A stretch of 64,000 nucleotides of DNA. Source: Chryseobacterium piperi. Its GTDB lineage: Bacteria; Bacteroidota; Bacteroidia; Flavobacteriales; Weeksellaceae. A program made the translations under genes and the position numbers. The stretch is from assembly GCF_002285635.2 (NCBI RefSeq), contig NZ_CP023049.2:1054001-1118000 (forward strand). Direction: 5' to 3'. Under the pieces are notes generated by a model. The model searched no databases and had not been told where the DNA came from. It was given only the letters and a program-made list of their open reading frames with translations. Below are positions 60,191 through 64,000 of this stretch, one piece after another (within the stretch, counting starts at the first letter, position 1; each line of letters starts with the position of its first letter).

Positions 60191-62729
60191 TATACATGGA
60201 ATAGGAATTGGACAAATAATTACTCCCCATATTCCAATTACTGCTGTTTCCTCTACCCGAAATAACCACTTCAGGAAGAGCCACATTTACTCCCATAAAA
60301 TTGTCCCAAGCAGCTCCAAGGGCTCCGCTGTTACCTCCACCGCTACCTGCAATGGATGAAAAGACTTTCGTTACACTTCCTACATCACCTCCACCACGCA
60401 TATAACTTCCAAATCGGTACATATCCATACCATAGAAAGTCCAACCTGTATTTGTTTCTACAATCTCTCTACCATCAGGATCAAAACTATTGATAGGGTT
60501 ATTAGATACATAGGCGTAAGGACTCGTGCTATGATAAGCTTCCGCCAATTGATCTATCGCTCCCCATCTTCCCAATTCCGACATATATTGCCTCCAGCCA
60601 TAATCATGCATTCCCGTCTCCGTCTGTAGTTCTTTTCCGTTATACTGGTAAGTATAAGCCGAATTTCCCAAAAGTGTATTGTAGCCCTGGTGTTTTAATC
60701 CAAAAGGATAATAATTGCTTTCTTCAATGACCTCTGTGCCTGAGCCATTCCTGGCATAGCTCAACCTTACATTCCCTAAGTGATCGGTATACTCGTAAAT
60801 ATACTTATTTTTTTCAAAATCATAATAGCCTTCGGAGGTAGGTACAAATTGTAAGCCCCCATTCTGATATTGGAATCCATCCAGATAATCCGTTTGGACT
60901 TCCGTAGCCAGATCAGGAATTGCATTCTTTTTTATTTTGGCTCCATCAGCTCGGTAGGTGTAATTATAACTAGATTTGGAACTGCCTTTACCCAGTAGCT
61001 TAAAACTGTTGGGTAAGTCTAAGTAATTATAGGTGATCTCATTAATGCTTCTATCAGGATGGCTAATCATATTCCCATTCAGGTCATACCCCATGGTAGC
61101 TCCTCCTGTCGGATATCCTGAAGTACTTTGGGTAGCATCGGTCACTTTATTAAGCCTGTTTCCATTGTAAGAATACGTTAAATCATCAATTAATGCTGCC
61201 GTACTTCCGGACTGTACCTGAGCTGATCTTTTAAGGTTGGTAATATTTCCATTCAAATCATAATCCATCTTTTCAAAATATTCTCTTGCTGATGGATTGG
61301 TATCTCTTTGATAAAATCCTGCCAGTAATCTATTTAAACCATCATATACATACCCATATCTTCTTAAATTATCATTAGGAGAAGAGGCAGTCTTCCAGTC
61401 AACTTCAGCAATATTCCCATTAAACTTAGGGAGCACCTTCAGATTAGAAAAGTTAACATTTGGCGTTTGTAATCCTTCTACCTGGTTGTACTTTATTTTA
61501 TACCCGAACAAATCAGTTCCTAAGTTAGCAGGATCATTAATATGAGTCATCCAGCCTCGGATATTGTACTTATAGTCTACCTGCTGAAGCGGTGCAGCAG
61601 CACTTACTCCACCTACTTTCTTACTTTCCAATTGGGAGAGCTCATTGTATTTATTCTGGGCTAAAATCTCAAGAGGATTGGAACCTACCTTATGCCGATG
61701 CATCAGAAGTCTGTTCTGATGGTCATACGTAAAGTATTCGTGTATCTGTTTTTCAGTATCAGCTGGAATTCTTTTATGGTAAGTACTTGTACGCAGAGAC
61801 ATTCCTGAAAAATCAAGCTGATGGTTAAGAATAGTATATCCTCCCAAATGATTAATACTTCGGCTTCCCATTACCTGACCTTTGGAGTTATACCAGGTAA
61901 AATTCCGGGTCCAGGCATCATCTTCTATATTTTTAATGTACGAGGCTAAAGGTAATCCTTTGGTGCTACGGTCCTGTGAAGGATTGTCGGTCAGAAGCTG
62001 ATGATTAAAAACATTGGTAACCGCAGGAGATCCCGGAGGATAGGTATCGTAATAATTGACACTCAAGACGGTCTCTATATTAGAGAAGTGACTGTTACTA
62101 TAATAAATACGCATTCCATTGCGAATAAATCCACCAGATTCCCTTGATTCAATAATAGCTAAATTTCCTATCTGGGCCTGCAGATTCATTCTATTGCTCC
62201 CTGTTAAAATTCCAGTATAGGCAACTCTTCCCAACTGATCGTATTTAGTGATCAGCCATTTATTGGTCTTACGCATTTCTGCATCTTGAACCATAATAAG
62301 ACGGTCAGCTTTATCATACACCATATGCTCCCATTCTTTACCTGGAAGCTTCTTTTGCACTAATCTGTTTTTTTCATCATAATGGTATTGGTAACAATAG
62401 TTAACCAAAAAGCCATCTAGAAACTGAACACCTACTCCTAAGTTCCTTGCTGCATTAGAGGCTTCAGGGGGAAGTATAAAAGCCAATTGGTTATATTCAT
62501 TATAGATATAATACGTATCTGCATTCTGGTTAGCTCCTAATACTTTTCTGACTAAAACAGTCTGGCCCTGGCCATTTTTAAACTCTATGGTTTCATTGCC
62601 ATCTTCATCCTTTACTGAGTTTTTATAGAGTTGATTGGCTTTATAAAATCCGCTTGCAGAGTTCGTATCATTAGATGCTACTTTTAAGACGGAATTCGTT
62701 CTTCCTTCAAGGAAAGTAGTGGTAGTCAC
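60186..62729 (-). CDS. Rhs-repeat core protein, truncated at both ends
   Basis: 847 residues from a GTG at 62729. It has many YD-type repeats (YDKADRLIMVQDAEMRKT, YDLNGNITNLKRSAQ, YDGLNRLLAG) and the Rhs-associated core (YEYTDHLGNVRLSYARNGSG, YNGKELQTETGMHDYGWRQY, DPDGREIVETNTG). After the core the chain reaches the hinge RGNSSNWNMGSNYL and stops 9 residues later (SNSYSMYI), with no toxin. Upstream the frame stays open to a TAA near 62783 without an ATG, and the N-terminal export and DUF6443 parts are missing. Probably a non-functional remnant. Confidence 0.85.
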   Translation of the reverse strand: MTTTTFLEGRTNSVLKVASNDTNSASGFYKANQLYKNSVKDEDGNETIEFKNGQGQTVLVRKVLGANQNADTYYIYNEYNQLAFILPPEASNAARNLGVGVQFLDGFLVNYCYQYHYDEKNRLVQKKLPGKEWEHMVYDKADRLIMVQDAEMRKTNKWLITKYDQLGRVAYTGILTGSNRMNLQAQIGNLAIIESRESGGFIRNGMRIYYSNSHFSNIETVLSVNYYDTYPPGSPAVTNVFNHQLLTDNPSQDRSTKGLPLASYIKNIEDDAWTRNFTWYNSKGQVMGSRSINHLGGYTILNHQLDFSGMSLRTSTYHKRIPADTEKQIHEYFTYDHQNRLLMHRHKVGSNPLEILAQNKYNELSQLESKKVGGVSAAAPLQQVDYKYNIRGWMTHINDPANLGTDLFGYKIKYNQVEGLQTPNVNFSNLKVLPKFNGNIAEVDWKTASSPNDNLRRYGYVYDGLNRLLAGFYQRDTNPSAREYFEKMDYDLNGNITNLKRSAQVQSGSTAALIDDLTYSYNGNRLNKVTDATQSTSGYPTGGATMGYDLNGNMISHPDRSINEITYNYLDLPNSFKLLGKGSSKSSYNYTYRADGAKIKKNAIPDLATEVQTDYLDGFQYQNGGLQFVPTSEGYYDFEKNKYIYEYTDHLGNVRLSYARNGSGTEVIEESNYYPFGLKHQGYNTLLGNSAYTYQYNGKELQTETGMHDYGWRQYMSELGRWGAIDQLAEAYHSTSPYAYVSNNPINSFDPDGREIVETNTGWTFYGMDMYRFGSYMRGGGDVGSVTKVFSSIAGSGGGNSGALGAAWDNFMGVNVALPEVVISGRGNSSNWNMGSNYLSNSYSMYI

Positions 62730-62756
62730 ATACCTTCTGACCTCTGTGGCAAAAAC

Positions 62757-62785
62757 AAAATCCCTTCTACAGCAGAAAGGATTTT
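62757..62785 (-). terminator. Terminator of the right-hand TonB receptor gene
   Basis: AAAATCCCTTC (62757-62767) pairs with GAAAGGATTTT (62775-62785) with one mismatch; on the minus strand a TTTTGTTTTTG tract follows. The Rhs remnant begins immediately beyond it. Confidence 0.75.
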
Positions 62786-62815
62786 AGTCTATTTATTGAT
62801 CAGAAATCTAACACA

Positions 62816-64000
62816 TTAATAATTGAAATTAAGTGATACGGTATAATATCTTCCATTTCCTCTTACATATTCGGCATCTCTGGCTGTATACATGGATGTA
62901 GGTGTAAAATAGGTAGTGTTAAATACATTTTCAATACCTAATCCCAGGGTGATGAATTTATTAAATTTATAACTTCCCTGGAAATTGAAAAGATTAAAAT
63001 CTTTCACAGGACCTTCACCTTCATCATACTTCCCTGATGCATTAGGTTCAAACTGATTTCTTTTAAAAGAGTACATATGATAAACTCCCAATTGAAGATT
63101 CTGGGCTTTGTTATTCCATTTAACATAAGAATTCAGCCTCGCCGGAGCAATTCTCAATCCGCTTAAATATTTCTCATAGGTATTATCATTTTTCACATCT
63201 ACTTTTCCTTCCTGGAAAGTATAATTAGCTCCGATGCTTAGCCCTCTCGTTGGGTATACATTCATAGCCAGCTCTACTCCACTGATGTATTGCGGAGCCC
63301 TTAATGGAGTCCAGAATCCATTCACCGAAACCAGATCGGCTCCCAACTTGGAATAATTATAGAAATAACTTGCTGAAAAATCTACAAACCGGCCTATCTT
63401 ACTGTTGAAACCTATTTCATAATTGTCTATCACAACCGGATCTGTATTGATTTCATTTAAAACATTGCTCTTCGCATCACGCAACACTCTTCCTAAATCG
63501 TAAATATTGAATCCTCTTGAATATGATGTAAAAGGTTGAAAGAAATCAAATGCAACATAGCTTAATCCTACATTATAAGATAGATTTGAATAGTTTAACC
63601 GACCACCCTGCACATTAAATTCCGTGTCTTTACCAGAGGGTAAAGTCGTATAATCAGGAACTTTTACAGACATCTTATCCCATCGCAATCCTGCTTTGAC
63701 GGTCAAACCCCTGGTAAGAAATAATTTTCCCTGGACAAACGGAGCTGCTGCCAACATATTCATTTCAGGAACCCATATTCTTCCATCTACCAAAGGCTGG
63801 CTGGTTTTCTCATTCAATAAGTCAAGTCCGTAGGTAAGAGATCCTTTCACTTCATGATCTTTTTTGAATTCTGTATTGAAATCAGCTCTGAATCCGTATT
63901 TTTTTTCAAGAATTGCAGATTGTCCTCCAGTCTTCCATCTTGGAGGATTCCGGTAGTCATAGATGGTATAAAAATCCTGAAAATAAAGGGTAGTATTGAA
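62816..64000 (-). CDS. TonB-dependent receptor, C-terminal part (runs off the right edge)
   Basis: The frame is open from the window edge (DFYTIYDYRNPPRWKTGG) to the stop at 62816, 394 residues. The GTG at 63850 is internal. Barrel strands are regular: GSLTYGLDLLNEKTSQPLVD, FLTRGLTVKAGLRWDKMSV, FTSYSRGFNIYDLGRVLRD and SIGANYTFQEGKVDVK, ending in LGLGIENVFNTTYFTPTSMY and VSLNFNY. The RGFNIYDLGRVLR segment and IENVFNTTYF are typical of siderophore-type receptors, so ferric-siderophore uptake is likely. Confidence 0.88.
   Translation of the reverse strand, partial: FNTTLYFQDFYTIYDYRNPPRWKTGGQSAILEKKYGFRADFNTEFKKDHEVKGSLTYGLDLLNEKTSQPLVDGRIWVPEMNMLAAAPFVQGKLFLTRGLTVKAGLRWDKMSVKVPDYTTLPSGKDTEFNVQGGRLNYSNLSYNVGLSYVAFDFFQPFTSYSRGFNIYDLGRVLRDAKSNVLNEINTDPVVIDNYEIGFNSKIGRFVDFSASYFYNYSKLGADLVSVNGFWTPLRAPQYISGVELAMNVYPTRGLSIGANYTFQEGKVDVKNDNTYEKYLSGLRIAPARLNSYVKWNNKAQNLQLGVYHMYSFKRNQFEPNASGKYDEGEGPVKDFNLFNFQGSYKFNKFITLGLGIENVFNTTYFTPTSMYTARDAEYVRGNGRYYTVSLNFNY

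Noticed and set aside
60198..60286. ATG at 60286 as the start of a 151-residue protein over the end of the Rhs gene
   Set aside because: The first 30 or so residues are an out-of-frame reading of the conserved Rhs hinge; only the part after 60190 looks coding.
1..64000. tRNA or rRNA genes
   Set aside because: No T-loop-like GGTTCGAATCC pattern with a fitting acceptor stem, and no rRNA-like sequence, was noticed on reading either strand.

Overview
The window is low-GC DNA from a Bacteroidota (Flavobacteriia) genome, most likely Chryseobacterium or a close relative. The grounds are type IX secretion sorting tails on secreted enzymes, TonB-dependent receptors, TAnnTTTG-type -7 boxes, bacillithiol genes and the general protein style. 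It is ordinary chromosome carrying two IS110-family copies, two identical IS5-family copies and a decayed Rhs/polymorphic-toxin locus. No tRNA, rRNA, CRISPR array or prophage was found.

Layout. 1-8539 (minus): an envelope-stress-like locus of PAP2 phosphatase, TonB receptor, PepSY-like protein and a four-repeat COG4705 membrane protein. An IS110 element inside a duplicated 419-bp repeat block separates these from their probable two-component regulators. 8679-19169: CinA-like amidase, two Crp/Fnr regulators, a divergent EamA/MocR pair, an overlapping bacillithiol operon (bstA, DUF1569, ytxJ, crp), a DEAD helicase, pncA, a pseudouridine synthase and aroB. 19264-25251: an S74-type repeat adhesin, then four tandem PorT-like barrel genes, each with its own -24/-12-like promoter and terminator. 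25348-30154: GDPD, purF, purC, DUF3307 and satD, the last with a three-fold operator array. 30345-38939: secreted nuclease, acyl-CoA dehydrogenase, reprolysin-like protease, a 12 x 7-bp microsatellite, MazG-like pyrophosphohydrolase, thioredoxin-like protein and DUF4230 protein. 39012-43436: leuA-leuC-leuD-leuB. 43583-47471: a helical protein of unknown function, M19 dipeptidase and DUF4932 metalloprotein. 47565-53987: thrS-infC-rpmI-rplT, split after infC by IS110 (itself split by IS5) and a bulb-lectin lipoprotein. 54099-56611: tandem M28 peptidases. 56816-62750 (minus): the Rhs locus. 62816-64000: a second, partial TonB receptor.

Most notable. (1) Both IS110 copies are exactly 1236 bp once the nested IS5 is subtracted. 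The leader of each encodes a two-loop RNA that reads as a bridge RNA: the donor guides match the element's own ends, and the target guides match a dispersed palindromic repeat (copy 2) or another dispersed repeat (copy 1). (2) An IS5 copy splits an HNH toxin tip; removing it with one TAA duplication restores the frame into an HNH domain followed by DUF4265-like and DUF2750-like immunity genes. A 42-bp homology shows that this tip was displaced from the Rhs core by recombination. (3) The four barrel paralogs carry sigma-54-spaced elements. (4) satD is preceded by three ATAAG-N8-CTTAT sites spaced exactly 29 bp apart.
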